A stretch of 64,000 nucleotides of DNA, from assembly GCA_907165135.1 (NCBI GenBank), contig OU015566.1:6060157-6124156 (forward strand), in the 5' to 3' direction. Below are positions 32,577 through 43,285 of the stretch, piece by piece (positions within the stretch are counted from its first letter, which is position 1; every line of letters begins with the position of its first letter). Below the pieces are notes generated by a model. It saw only the letters and a program-made list of their open reading frames with translations. It had not been told where the DNA came from and did no database searches. Position numbers and translations under genes: made by a program. Source of the stretch: Oikopleura dioica. Lineage: Eukaryota > Chordata > Appendicularia > Copelata > Oikopleuridae.

Positions 32577-35500
32577 TCAAACTTCATCAAAGAATTGATA
32601 GCTGAAATTTCTGATTTCGTAGTTGGTGGCTGGGTGCCATCGACCAGCGTAGACGTGGATGTCGTCGTCTCGGAGGACGTCAGCGGAGGGCACTTGGCGA
32701 GTGTGTTTGGTTACTCCGTCAATGGTGAAAACAATGTCGGTGAGTGAAGAATCACCGGCGTTCTGTCGCTGGGAGAGTTTGTAGGTGTTCCAGTCGCCTT
32801 AAAGATATATTATCAAAGGATTATCTTTAGTATCTTCGCGATGGTTTAAATAAAATCTGACTTTTCTTACCTTCATTGCAATCGAACCAGAATCCGGTAT
32901 CGCTGTTAACTCCAGTTGGATCAGCAACATTGATCAACAGTTTTCCTGGTCGACCAGTTGGAGCTTCCCAAATCATGAAAACTCGTTCTCCGAGGACTCC
33001 TCGAGCGGCGCCATTGGTGATTTCAACGATGCTGTTGTGCACGTTGTCGTTCATAGCTCCGCACTTGATGTCAACAGAGATTTCATTGTTGGCGTGAGCA
33101 GTGATTGTTGCTTTTCGGAGGTTCAGTTGTGGAGCAGCTGGGGTCGAACCGACGAATTCGAAGCAGTTTACTCGTCCGTCAGAGCAAGGAACAGCAGTTG
33201 GCTCCTCGTATGTAAGCTCGGGGAAAGTTTGGTAGAAGAAATTTCGGATTTGGAAAGCATTAGCTGGAAGACCTTTGGAAGCAAAGACCTTAATTGGAAC
33301 ATCCTTGAGGATCTCGCTGGTTTCGGCGCGGACAGAATGAACATTGACTCCATCAATTTTGACCGTAGAAGTGGTCATGTGAGGAGCTTCACTGTCTTGG
33401 AATTGCTCGAGAGTGTAAGTGTTCCACTCGCCAGGAGTGCAATCCCAGAAGCGGCCGGTTTCACCCCACTGGTTGCCCATTGGAGAAGCGTAGTTGATGA
33501 GAATCTCTTGGCTCGTGTGTCTTCGCCAGAAGGAGAAGAATCGATCTCCAAGGCTTCTTGTTCCGTCATCTTTAGTCATGTGGAGAATCTGGTAGTGAAC
33601 GCCGGCAATAGGCATGTCATGTGTGCAGAGGATGTCGACTGATGTAATGTGATTGACGGAAGCAGTGACAGTTGCGATCTGGTTGTTTTCTGAGGGCGAC
33701 ATTGGAGCAGCATTAATGAAGGTCTCGCAGTTAGGTCTTGAGCGAACATAACCGTCGGCTGCGCATGGATCAGTCTGCATTTTCGGGTAAGTCTGATAGA
33801 AGAAGTTTCGGATGGCGTAGGCGGATCCAGCATCGTTCCATCTGTTCGACAAGTAGACATCAAGATCTGCCTCGGCGTAGACTTCGTGAGTGGCAACAGA
33901 GTTGGAGTAAACAACGACGTCATCGAGAGAAACAGAGAGATCAACAATTGTTGGGTTGTCGGAATTCTGTTGTCGCTCGAATCGCCAAGTCTGCCACTCG
34001 CCAGGAACGCAATCAAACCAGCCGCTTTGGGCCCAGAATCCGTCGGTTGAAGGGTCAGCGACGGCCAATTGAAGCTTCTGATTGTCCTTGTGTCGGTTGA
34101 GCATGAAGAATCGTTGTCCGGGGTTTCCGTCGAGCTGCATCGAGGTCATCTGGAGGATATTCGTCCAATCGCCAAGTTCCATGTCGTGAGAGCATTGGAC
34201 TTCGGCGCTGACGACGCTGTTGAATTCAGCTCTGACTGTAGCAACTTTGTTTTTGTTTTCAGGTCGGATGTCACAGGAGTCGACAAAAGTGGTGCAGTCA
34301 GCCTGGCCTTCACAAGGATCGACAGCAACGCATGGCTCGTAGTCGACTTCGTCGAAGGTCTTGTAGAAGAAGTTTCGGACTTCGTAGTCAGCAGCAGCGT
34401 CGTTCCATTTATTCGAAGCGTAAACTCTGAGCTCATCTCCTTTTAAAACTCGGTGAGTGGCGACAACTCGTTCGGCGACAATGTCGTCGTTAACGCTGAC
34501 GACGATGTTGGTCAGAGCTGGGTTGCTTTCGTCCTGTCTTTGCTCGAGTTTGTAAGTGTTCCATTCGCCTGGGACGCAGTCAAAATCACCGGCATTCGAA
34601 AAGTACTTGAAAGTTTCGGGGTTTGCAAAGCCAAGTGTGATCGCCTGAGAGTCTGGTCTGCGGTTGAGCATAAAGAATCGCTGGCCGGGGTTGCCATCAA
34701 GAGCCATGCTTGTCAGTTGAACAAAGTTCATGTAGGAGCTAAATTCAACGTGAGTGCAGAGGACATCGACAGATGTGACGTGGTTGACGGAGGCGACGAC
34801 GTTGGTGATTCGGTTGTTCTTGACGGGGTTGATGGCGCAGGAATCGATGAAAGTCTCGCAGTTGTCTTCGCCGTGGCATGGATCGACACAAGTGATATCC
34901 TGGTGGTAGAAGTTTCGGACGACGTGATCGTAAGCAGCTGGCCAAGCGAATTCATTGGATGCTTCGACAAAGAGTGGTCCTTGGTAAGTATCAGTTTTTC
35001 GGACTTCCTGAGATTCGACGACAACTCCGTCCATCAAAATTTCGAGAAGCATATAATTCTTGCTGGACTCGGATTGTTGGACGGTGAATGTGTGCCAGCC
35101 GGGAGCGCAGGAAACGTAAGCGTTGAGTTCGTAAAGAGGGTTTTCAAAGGCAGGGGCGACGATTCTGATTCCATCGGGTTTGTTGGCTTCCTTCCAGATT
35201 GTGAAATATCGATCACCGAAGTTCTCTCGGTTGGTGCCAGTGTGGACGTGGAGAACGTTTTCCCAAGAAGGAGCAACTCGGTCAGTGCACTGAACTTCAG
35301 CGGAGATTTTGAATCCGAGATGTCCGTTCGATTCTCCAAGTCGGTTTCCTCTGAATGGAGCGACTCCGCAGCTGTCCTGGAAAGTCTCGCAGTTCTCGAG
35401 TCCTTCGCATGGATCAATAGCATCGCATGGCTCAGGTTCGTAGGGTTGCGATGAGTGGATAAAATTCTTGATCTTGAAGAAACTGGCGGGCTCGAACCAG

Positions 35501-37620
35501 CTGTTTCCAGACCAGACCTCAACTGGGCCGACAAAGGCGTCGGTGTGGTGGATAATGTTGGAGCCGAGAGCGTTTCCATCTTGGAAGACGGTGAGTTCGA
35601 GTCGGCCAAAATCAATCTGAGTTTGCTTGACAGCGATGTTAGTCCAGGAGTTATCTTCGCAGTCGACAAAGTATTCGACCTCGTCGAATTGAGTGTTGCC
35701 CTTGAGTGGAGCGTTGATTTTGAGTTTACCATCGTCTCGTTGCCAGATGGTGAAATATCTGTCTCCAAAGTTTTCTCTGTATCCACCTTGAGTCATGTGG
35801 ACGACGCTCTGCCAGGAGTGGCCTTCAGTTCGGCGACAGAAGACATCAACGCTGGCGCTGTAGACAGCATTACCATCGACGGATCCGATTTGAGTGCTGT
35901 GCTGAGGTCGGATGCTGCAGCTGTCGACGAGAGTGTCGCAGTTGTCTCGTCCCTCGCATGGATCAACTGGGTCGCAAGGTTCAGCTTCGGGGAAAGTCTG
36001 GTGGTAGAAGTTTCTGACCTCGAAGCCAGTGGCAGAATCGTGGTAGTCGTTGGAGACATCGACAAAGAGATCACCGCTGAAGGCATCGGCTACGTCGACG
36101 ATTCGAGTGACAAAGACTTCATCATCGATTGACATGGTGAGCTCGAGAGTGTCTTCAGCGTCGGTATATCGCTGCTCGACTTGGTATTTGTTCCACTCGC
36201 CAGGAGTGCAGCTCGGGTAGTGGTTGACCATGAAGTTTCCGCCGCCAGCTACGTTGCCGGAGTTTTTGAGTGGAGCGCTGAATTTCATCGTCTCAGGGCC
36301 AGCGAAAAGAGCAAAGTATCTGTCGCCAAGGACGTCCCATCTGCTGCCAGCGTTGATGTGGATGATGTTTTGCCAATCATCAGGAATCTCTCCGCATTTG
36401 ACTTCAGCGGAGACCTTGAAAGCAGGCGAGCCTGTTGTAGTGGCAATATTGTTGTTTCTTGATGGAGTGATTCCGCAGCTATCGACGAAAGCTTCGCAGT
36501 TTTCTCTTCCGCTGCATGGATCAGCTGGTTCGCATTCGGGTGGAGGTGGAGGGCCAGGTTTGCATCTGCAAGACTGGGCAGAGTCGATGATCCACTGACC
36601 ATCAACCCAGAGGTCAAGATCGGAAGTGATGAGTTCAGCGTCGAACATCATTCCAGAAAGGAAGTTGCCGTCTTCCTTGAAGTTCATCTTCCAGTGGTGC
36701 TTGTTGCTTCCTGCAACTTCAACTGGTCCGTCCGGATGGATTGGATGATTCCATTTCTGGAAGTAGACGGGCTCGGTGAACTTGATGCTGACGAAATCCT
36801 TCTTTGGGTTAAAAGTGAAGCCGCCGCCAGTGCCGTAGAAGGCTCTGATTCGGAAGCAGTTTCGGCAGGTCCATTCGTTTTCGAAGAAAATCTCCGAGTT
36901 TCCGAGACTACTGCAGACGGCATGCTGGTCTGCGTCACAGACGCCCGTCACTGGAGCCATAGTTGTTGGAGCCTCGGTCGGAGCTGGTTCCGTCGTCACT
37001 TCGGGCTTGTCGCATCGTCCAGCTCGGCGGGCGACCTTTTTCAGCTTATGGGATCGCTTGATCACCTTCTCCAAGAATTTTCGCTTCGGGAATCCTTCCA
37101 CGCAGCCGAATTTTCGAGCGTAGCTTCGGATCATCGAGGGAACTCGTTCAGCGCCGGAGCAGAGATCTTCGATCGTGTCGATTTCGTCGGCGAATTTGTC
37201 TTCTTCGGCTGGAAGGGGACACTTGGAAGTGTCGATGTTGTTGAGATCCTGGAGGAGTCGGTTGACCCATCTGTCGACGTTGTCTTTTTGCTTCTGGGAT
37301 GATTTGTCATAGGATTGGACGAAGGCATTGAGCTCAGTTGCTCGAGCTGTGATCTTCTCGAGTCGCCTTTCGGCACTATAATTTTCGATCAGATTTATAA
37401 ATATTTTTTAAATAATTATTTCGATAAATAATTATTTATAAAATAATTTTAGTAATTTTTTTCAATGAAGATTTTCGATAGAAATTTTAATAAAATAATC
37501 AATTTGATTCAAAAATTTGAAAATAATTTTATAAAAAATCATCTAAAAAAAGCTGATAAAGACTTACTCGGGCTCTCTGGCCGCCAAAGCCGAAGAAATG
37601 ACAGCTGCCAACAGCTTCAT
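32577..37620 (-). CDS. Giant secreted modular protein, 7 modules (1592 aa)
   Basis: Exons: 37568-37620 (MKLLAAVISSALAAREP, signal peptide), 32871-37375 and 32577-32797, with GT-AG introns. The total of 4779 nt is an exact codon multiple and no break is seen. The organization matches the 26737-31105 gene: helical basic N-terminal region (SAERRLEKITARATELN, KRSHKLKKVARRAGRC), unique aromatic domain, then modules opening DPCSGRENC, DPCEGRDNC, DPCEGLENC, DPCHGEDNC, DPCEGQADC, RPNCETFI and CSDGRVNC. Cysteines per module suggest local disulfides. The first ~700 residues are almost identical to the 55511 gene, while the last two modules match the 26737-31105 gene, so it is a mosaic. A Ty3/gypsy element sits 82 bp upstream of the ATG in its promoter. 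The role is probably extracellular structural material. Confidence 0.9.
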
Positions 37621-37702
37621 TTCTATTTCTCTTTAGCTTTTAGCTTTTGAAGCGTGAGCTGGATTACAATTTACTTTTATTCTTTTCTGGGCCACACGGT
37701 GG
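37455..37702. repeat. 248-bp direct duplication, left copy, abutting the 5' LTR of retrotransposon 2
   Basis: This segment contains the core promoter, exon 1 and part of intron 1 of the giant gene. It recurs at 44526-44774 right after the 3' LTR, apparently differing only by one A in an A-run. The two copies flank the element exactly as a target-site duplication would, but at fifty times the usual length. Confidence 0.95.
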
Positions 37703-37964
37703 TGACACGACTGTAGAAAAACTTTACATTTTGTAAATATCTTATATATGAATTTTACGCCTATTGCAGCAACCTTTCTTATTCTTTTATCTACGCGCTG
37801 ACCTGATTCCAATCGAGGGAGTGACGACCCGCTGATTCGAATCATTGACCAACTGACCCACTTTACCCAGCTGATTTTACGCTTGACACAGTTCTGACCC
37901 TTTATAAGCGACTCTGCCAAGACAAAATTATTCAATTTCACAATAAAACCAATCGAAAGGTTCA
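37703..37964 (+). repeat. 5' LTR of retrotransposon 2
   Basis: 262 bp, TG...CA bounded, matching 44264-44525. It contains CCCTTTATAAGCG, a possible TATA box, at 37900-37912 and CAATAAAACC, a possible polyadenylation signal, near 37941. Confidence 0.95.
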
Positions 37965-37994
37965 ATTTTCTCTTTGCTTTTCTACAGACGCATC

Positions 37995-39083
37995 ATGGTG
38001 ACCAACTTTGTGATCCGACACCCCTTCGAGCTTCTTGAGGACTTTACAAATAATACGACGCCAGAGACAAAGATAACGACAAGGACTTCTAAGACACAGC
38101 TCAAGAGAATCGAGAACGAACTCAAAGAGAAATTGGAACGAATGGGCTTGATCTTTAGAGCATCAATGACAGAGCATAAGATCAACGAAGAAACAAAGAC
38201 TGCACTTGAGGCACAATTCAAGAATACACGTCGACGAATCTGTCTTTCTCATCTGGACAAAACATTCCGGGAACGATACGAGGACGAGTTCGAAGACATC
38301 AAAGGCTCAACAGATTTCTACGCTCTATTGCACCAGATTATTGGAGAGGAGAAACCAGAAGAACTTGCAAAAGAAGCACGTCAAAAACTCTCGACGATAT
38401 CCAGACGCACAGACGAGGAGGAAACCTTTACACGATTCTATACAAGAATTGAAAAACTCGCCATTTTAGCAAGTAAAGGTAAAGATGTGCTGAAGGAACA
38501 TTTTCTAGAGGAATCATTCAATTCCAATCTGACGCCAGATCTCAAACGTTACATTCTGGACCAGGGACAATCATCAAAAACGCCAAAAGAAATCGCAAAC
38601 TACCTGGACAAGATGAAAAAATTCAAACGACGAGTCGAAATAAGTGCCGTCAGCCTGGAGAACAATCTTCTTAAAGAAGAAGTCTCCGCATTACGACTTG
38701 AATCTGCTTCCTTTTCTCAGCTACTTGCGAAAATGGATGCAAAGATGGATGCCCTCAAAATCGAACTCGCTGAGGTAAATAAGATTAAGGCGACGACCCG
38801 AGAACAACCACGGGAAAGTTTCAACCAATCCCGACAGACAACCGAACAGCAAAACGCGATTCATACCACGGCCCGATTCACTGCTCCTTCTGGAAACTCG
38901 TTCAACCCGGAACGGCCAAGAACACAACTCGAACGACGACGTGACGGCTCAATTATCACCTGCTTTTCTTGCGGAATGAAGGGCCACTCCAAGAAGAACT
39001 GCCGAGGAACTGTCATCTGCCACATTTGCAATCAACGCGGCCATATCAAGGACATCTGCCCATCGCGACAGCCAAAAAACTAA
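37995..39083 (+). CDS. gag polyprotein, retrotransposon 2
   Basis: 362 aa from the first ATG (MVTNFVIRHPFELL). A helical capsid-like region is followed by a coiled stretch near residues 210-260, a Gln/Thr-rich linker and two CCHC zinc knuckles: C-F-S-C-G-x-x-G-H-x4-C and C-H-I-C-x3-G-H-x4-C. An open frame extends upstream to 37974 without an ATG. A polypyrimidine tract ending TTTTCTACAG lies just before the ATG and looks like a splice acceptor. The gene ends CCA AAA AAC TAA, where A AAA AAC is a classical -1 slippery heptamer leading into pol. Confidence 0.9.
   Translation: MVTNFVIRHPFELLEDFTNNTTPETKITTRTSKTQLKRIENELKEKLERMGLIFRASMTEHKINEETKTALEAQFKNTRRRICLSHLDKTFRERYEDEFEDIKGSTDFYALLHQIIGEEKPEELAKEARQKLSTISRRTDEEETFTRFYTRIEKLAILASKGKDVLKEHFLEESFNSNLTPDLKRYILDQGQSSKTPKEIANYLDKMKKFKRRVEISAVSLENNLLKEEVSALRLESASFSQLLAKMDAKMDALKIELAEVNKIKATTREQPRESFNQSRQTTEQQNAIHTTARFTAPSGNSFNPERPRTQLERRRDGSIITCFSCGMKGHSKKNCRGTVICHICNQRGHIKDICPSRQPKN
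39074..39080 (+). promoter_or_regulatory. -1 ribosomal frameshift site, gag/pol of retrotransposon 2
   Basis: A AAA AAC in the gag frame, directly followed by the gag stop TAA at 39081. A one-base backward slip enters the open pol frame. Gag codons lie at positions divisible by 3 and pol codons at remainder 2, the required -1 relation. I have not established a downstream pseudoknot. Confidence 0.85.
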
Positions 39084-42000
39084 GAAATGGACTTTATCAA
39101 TCGTCAGATAGAGTCCATGCTTCCGTCTCATCAATCATGGATCGAGTCGGTCCAAAACTTCTTACAAAAGCAACAATCTACGGTCAGCAAACAAATTTTC
39201 AACTCGACACCGGCGCTCAGGTGTCCTGTATTCCTCGATCTCTTATCCCGCCATCAATGTACAAAGACATTATCCCATCATCTATTCAGCTCCAGTCATA
39301 CAACGGAAACGAAATCAAAGTTTACGGCTGCCTTTCCGCGCCCTTAGAAATCGGAAAAATTTCACTCAAGAACTGTATATTTCAAATTGTAGGAGACCAC
39401 TGCTCGCCGATCCTTGGAACCCCTGAGCTCTCCGAAAACAATCTTCTGATAGATTTGCGAGCAAGCTGCCTTCGTCAAGACAACACAACTGAGCCGATTA
39501 TCATCTGCAGAAGCCCAGCAGCTGGTATCAAAGCAGTCACGAAGTCTCAGTTCTTCTCCACTTCAGCAACATCCGTTTCTCAAATCACCATCAAACCAAA
39601 CTCATCAGCTTTCATTGACGTCTGCCTCTCCGAATCATCGTCAAGCTATATCTGTGCCCTTCCAGAAAAGACATTTAGGAATAAAAACTTCGAAATTTAC
39701 GACCAGTGCATCCAACTTAGCAGTCTGCAGAACAAGGCAAGAATCCACGTTGCAAATAAGTCAGCGATCCCGATCTACATTGGTAAAAATGCGGTTATCT
39801 GCCACATTAACGAGGTGGAAGTAAAATTGCCTGAAAAAGCAAAAGAAGGAAAATTCGAAAATGTTATCAAAGAACTATCTATAGGAGAAGTTCCTTTAGA
39901 AATACGACAAAAATTATTGGACCTTATCTTCTACTTCATCGATGTATTTGCAGTAGAAGATGAGAAACTTGGGACGACCGATGCGATGTCCTATAGTATC
40001 GACACAGGCGATGCAGCACCCGTCGCATCCCAGCGATATCGATCGCCGTATTACCTACGGAAGGAGATGAAACGAATAATCGAAGAAAACGTTTCATCCG
40101 GACTCCTGGAACCCTGTTCGAGCCCATGGGCTGCTCCTGTTCTTCTCGTCAAAAAACCAAATGGAAAATGGCGGCTCGTGTGCGATTACAGGAAGCTGAA
40201 CCAGGTTACCATAGCTAATCAGTACCCTCTACCGGAGATAGATGGATTAATTGATCAGATGTCAGAATCTACGGTTTTTTCAACAGCGGATCTCTTTACT
40301 GGCTTTCATCAAATCCCTTGTGATGCTGATACAAAACAAAAAGTGGCCATAACAACTGACTTTGGTCAATTTACTTGGACTGCGATGCCTATGGGGGGAA
40401 AAAACGCGCCTGCCGTCTTCCAAATGATGATGGACAAGATATTTAAGGACGTCCCAAGCAGCGAGCTTGCAATCTATTTGGACGACTTATGTTTACATTC
40501 GAAGTCATATGGAGACAATCTGAAGACAATCGAAAAAGTATTATCGATACTTCGGCGAAACAATTTGAAAATACGCGCCGCGAAAACCGAGTTTCTTAAA
40601 CCAAGAGTGAAGTTCTGCGGAGCAATAATCGAAAACGGTTTCCGTTTTCCGAACCCTCTCAAAACAAAAGCCGTTCGAGAGATTGCCCAGCCAACTACAA
40701 AATCAGAAGCTGCAAGTATCTTTGGACTACTTAACTACCACCGCAACTTCATCCCGCACTTCGCCTCAAAAGCTGCTCCAATAAACATAGCGATGAGCAA
40801 AGGATTCAAATGGACAGATGAAGCAGCAGTTGCCTTAGACAGATTAAAAAGCGAAATTTGTGGCATTGTTGACGCGCTAAAAATCCCGAATCCAAATATT
40901 GGAGAATTCGCTATCGAAACAGATGCAAGCGAAATTGGAATCGGAGCGGCACTCTTCTACAGGAAGACAAAGAAAGACAAATTCTGTCCTGTGGCCTACC
41001 TATCCCAAAAATTCGATGACGCACAACGAAACTACAACATAAGTGAGAAGGAGCTCCTGGCTGGTAAGCGAGCGATGGAGAAATGGAGTCATTATCTCCT
41101 CGGCCGGAAATTTACCTGGTTTACGGACAATTCATGTGTCAACTGGGCGCACAAAATAATGAGCCGAAAACTAAAGATCGCTAAGTGGCTGGCCGAGATA
41201 AGTGAATTCGACTTCCAAACTATCATGAAACCGTCTAAGGAAATGAAAATTTCCGACTGTCTTTCTCGCCAAATCAACGAGCTTCAAAAACCAACGATCA
41301 GTATTGTTAAACCCCGCGACTTCCTCTTCCTTCAAGAATCAGATGGAATCCTTCGAGATGTTATCAAATTTCAGAAAGCTGATCGTTGGCCAGGGGAGAC
41401 GGACTCAGACACCAAAGAACTTAAGCGACACCGGGGCCTTCTTTGCTTCGGAGACAATGGAGAGCTCGGCATAGACAAAAACGGATTCAAAGCAATACCA
41501 CCCGTTTCAATTCACCGAGAAATAATGGAGGAGTACCACGACAGGTCGGGCCACCCTGGGATCACTCAAACGCTTAAAAGTATCGAGGAGAAATACTTTT
41601 ACCCAAACCTTAAAGCAACGGTGACTAACTTCATTCGATCGTGTCGAAAATGCCAGCTGATGAAGCCGACAACAAATCCACTCAATGCCCCACTTGGACA
41701 TGTGACTGCACCACTCCAGCCATTCGAGAAGTATTCGATTGATCTCATTGGACCCCTACCGATAACTGACAGCTATAAAAGATTCATTTGTGTCTCCACC
41801 GATCTCTTTAGTAAGAGAACGAATGCCTCTGCACTACGCTCAAAGAAACCAGAAGAAGTCCTCGACGCGCTCCGATCAGAATGGCTCCGTAACCCTCACC
41901 TACCGAGAGAGATTCTTATGGATAATGGAGGAGAGTTCAAAGCAGTCAGAGAATTTGCAGAAGAAAAAGGACTGCGGGTTCGACTTTCGCCAGCATACCA

Positions 42001-43285
42001 CCCGCAAACTAACGGTGAAGTTGAGAATAGGAACCGTACAATCAAATCCCGGCTGAAACTTGCCTGTGGCATGGAAAATTGGGACGCTTGGTTACCAACA
42101 GTCATTCATCAGATGAATTCAGCACAGCACTCAGTAACGATGGCCTCTCCGTTCGAAATCGAAACAGGCTTCAAGGGAGAAAATTCAAACGACAAGTACC
42201 GCCAGAGGCAGACAAGAAACACCATCAACTTTGAGTCAATTCGAGAGAAGATTCAAGCGAATCATGATAAACGACGATCCTCAGACGAGAAAATTCACGA
42301 GTTCAAGCTAAACGACCTTGTTCTCTGCAAGAATGTCGACCCACTCGAAAAAATCTTCAAATGGTCCGGACCCTTGAAGATAACGGCAATCAAAAACCAG
42401 GGACTTAGTTTCGACCTATTAAATCCGCAAACGGGACGCGACATGACAAGGCACATCAGCCACCTAAAGCCATTTATCAGCAGACCTGAAGACGACCAAC
42501 CAAAGGACGAAAAACCAGAAGATCAAAAGCAACAGACGAACGACGCGAAACCAAAACCGAGGAAATTCAACAGAAGAACTTCCTACTTCATCCAGACAAG
42601 AAGCCAGTCTGCCATTGACCGAGAGGAGAGCAATAACGCATTACGGGAAAACGCCGTTGAGGAATCGAATAAGCAGATGCCGGCGGAACAACAAATAGAA
42701 CCAACAATCTCAGATGAAGCGGGGCCTGCAGACGAGACTATTTTCTACGAACTGGAAACATCAAATACCCAACAGGAAGATAACAGTTCAATCGACAGCC
42801 AGTCAACTGAAGTTGCCGAGCTAACAAACAATCATGAACCTAAAGCAGAACCGCGGAAGCTTGTTTCCCCTGTCGTACAACGAATGGCCGACCTCCACGA
42901 AAGAGCCCTCGACAAATTCATTAAAGAATACAATTGTGGAGTAAAACTTGGAGCATGGGCGACATTGAAAAACTCGAAAGCAAAGAAGATTGAAAAAATA
43001 AATGAATGGATACAAGTTCACCATCCTAACTGGGAAAAAGACGCCGAAGGATTCTACTTGGTCAAACACAATGCACTTATGCTCGAGAAAAAGTGCTACC
43101 TAAGCAATTTTACAATCCTTGAGATGAAAGTCCTTGCGAAACATATGGGCTTGGAAATCGACATCACAGGGAAGACAAAAACAGCAATCACCGAGGAGAT
43201 AACGAAAAAAGCAAAAAAGAAATACCCGTTTATGAAAACGACAGCAAGCGGAAACTTGGTCATCGATCCAGCTCATTTTACATAG
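39080..43285 (+). CDS. pol polyprotein of retrotransposon 2 with C-terminal extension
   Basis: Read after the frameshift. Aspartic protease with LDTGAQ near 39200; reverse transcriptase with RLVCDYRKLNQ, STADLFTGFHQI and catalytic YLDD near 40475; RNase H with IETDASEIGIGAAL near 40915; integrase with an H-H-C-C zinc region (GHPGITQ to CRKCQ), and catalytic D (SIDLIGP), D (MDNGGEF) and E (GEVENRNRT). After a GPLKI-type motif there is an unusual tail of about 270 residues. It has an acidic/polar linker, then a structured region with KLGAWATLKNSKAKKI and finally LEMKVLAKHMGLEIDITGKT followed by lysines, resembling a SAP-type helix-extended-helix DNA-binding motif. The frame is intact. The tail may help target integration, which is an inference. 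Confidence 0.9.
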   Translation, partial: LRNGLYQSSDRVHASVSSIMDRVGPKLLTKATIYGQQTNFQLDTGAQVSCIPRSLIPPSMYKDIIPSSIQLQSYNGNEIKVYGCLSAPLEIGKISLKNCIFQIVGDHCSPILGTPELSENNLLIDLRASCLRQDNTTEPIIICRSPAAGIKAVTKSQFFSTSATSVSQITIKPNSSAFIDVCLSESSSSYICALPEKTFRNKNFEIYDQCIQLSSLQNKARIHVANKSAIPIYIGKNAVICHINEVEVKLPEKAKEGKFENVIKELSIGEVPLEIRQKLLDLIFYFIDVFAVEDEKLGTTDAMSYSIDTGDAAPVASQRYRSPYYLRKEMKRIIEENVSSGLLEPCSSPWAAPVLLVKKPNGKWRLVCDYRKLNQVTIANQYPLPEIDGLIDQMSESTVFSTADLFTGFHQIPCDADTKQKVAITTDFGQFTWTAMPMGGKNAPAVFQMMMDKIFKDVPSSELAIYLDDLCLHSKSYGDNLKTIEKVLSILRRNNLKIRAAKTEFLKPRVKFCGAIIENGFRFPNPLKTKAVREIAQPTTKSEAASIFGLLNYHRNFIPHFASKAAPINIAMSKGFKWTDEAAVALDRLKSEICGIVDALKIPNPNIGEFAIETDASEIGIGAALFYRKTKKDKFCPVAYLSQKFDDAQRNYNISEKELLAGKRAMEKWSHYLLGRKFTWFTDNSCVNWAHKIMSRKLKIAKWLAEISEFDFQTIMKPSKEMKISDCLSRQINELQKPTISIVKPRDFLFLQESDGILRDVIKFQKADRWPGETDSDTKELKRHRGLLCFGDNGELGIDKNGFKAIPPVSIHREIMEEYHDRSGHPGITQTLKSIEEKYFYPNLKATVTNFIRSCRKCQLMKPTTNPLNAPLGHVTAPLQPFEKYSIDLIGPLPITDSYKRFICVSTDLFSKRTNASALRSKKPEEVLDALRSEWLRNPHLPREILMDNGGEFKAVREFAEEKGLRVRLSPAYHPQTNGEVENRNRTIKSRLKLACGMENWDAWLPTVIHQMNSAQHSVTMASPFEIETGFKGENSNDKYRQRQTRNTINFESIREKIQANHDKRRSSDEKIHEFKLNDLVLCKNVDPLEKIFKWSGPLKITAIKNQGLSFDLLNPQTGRDMTRHISHLKPFISRPEDDQPKDEKPEDQKQQTNDAKPKPRKFNRRTSYFIQTRSQSAIDREESNNALRENAVEESNKQMPAEQQIEPTISDEAGPADETIFYELETSNTQQEDNSSIDSQSTEVAELTNNHEPKAEPRKLVSPVVQRMADLHERALDKFIKEYNCGVKLGAWATLKNSKAKKIEKINEWIQVHHPNWEKDAEGFYLVKHNALMLEKKCYLSNFTILEMKVLAKHMGLEIDITGKTKTAITEEITKKAKKKYPFMKTTASGNLVIDPAHFT

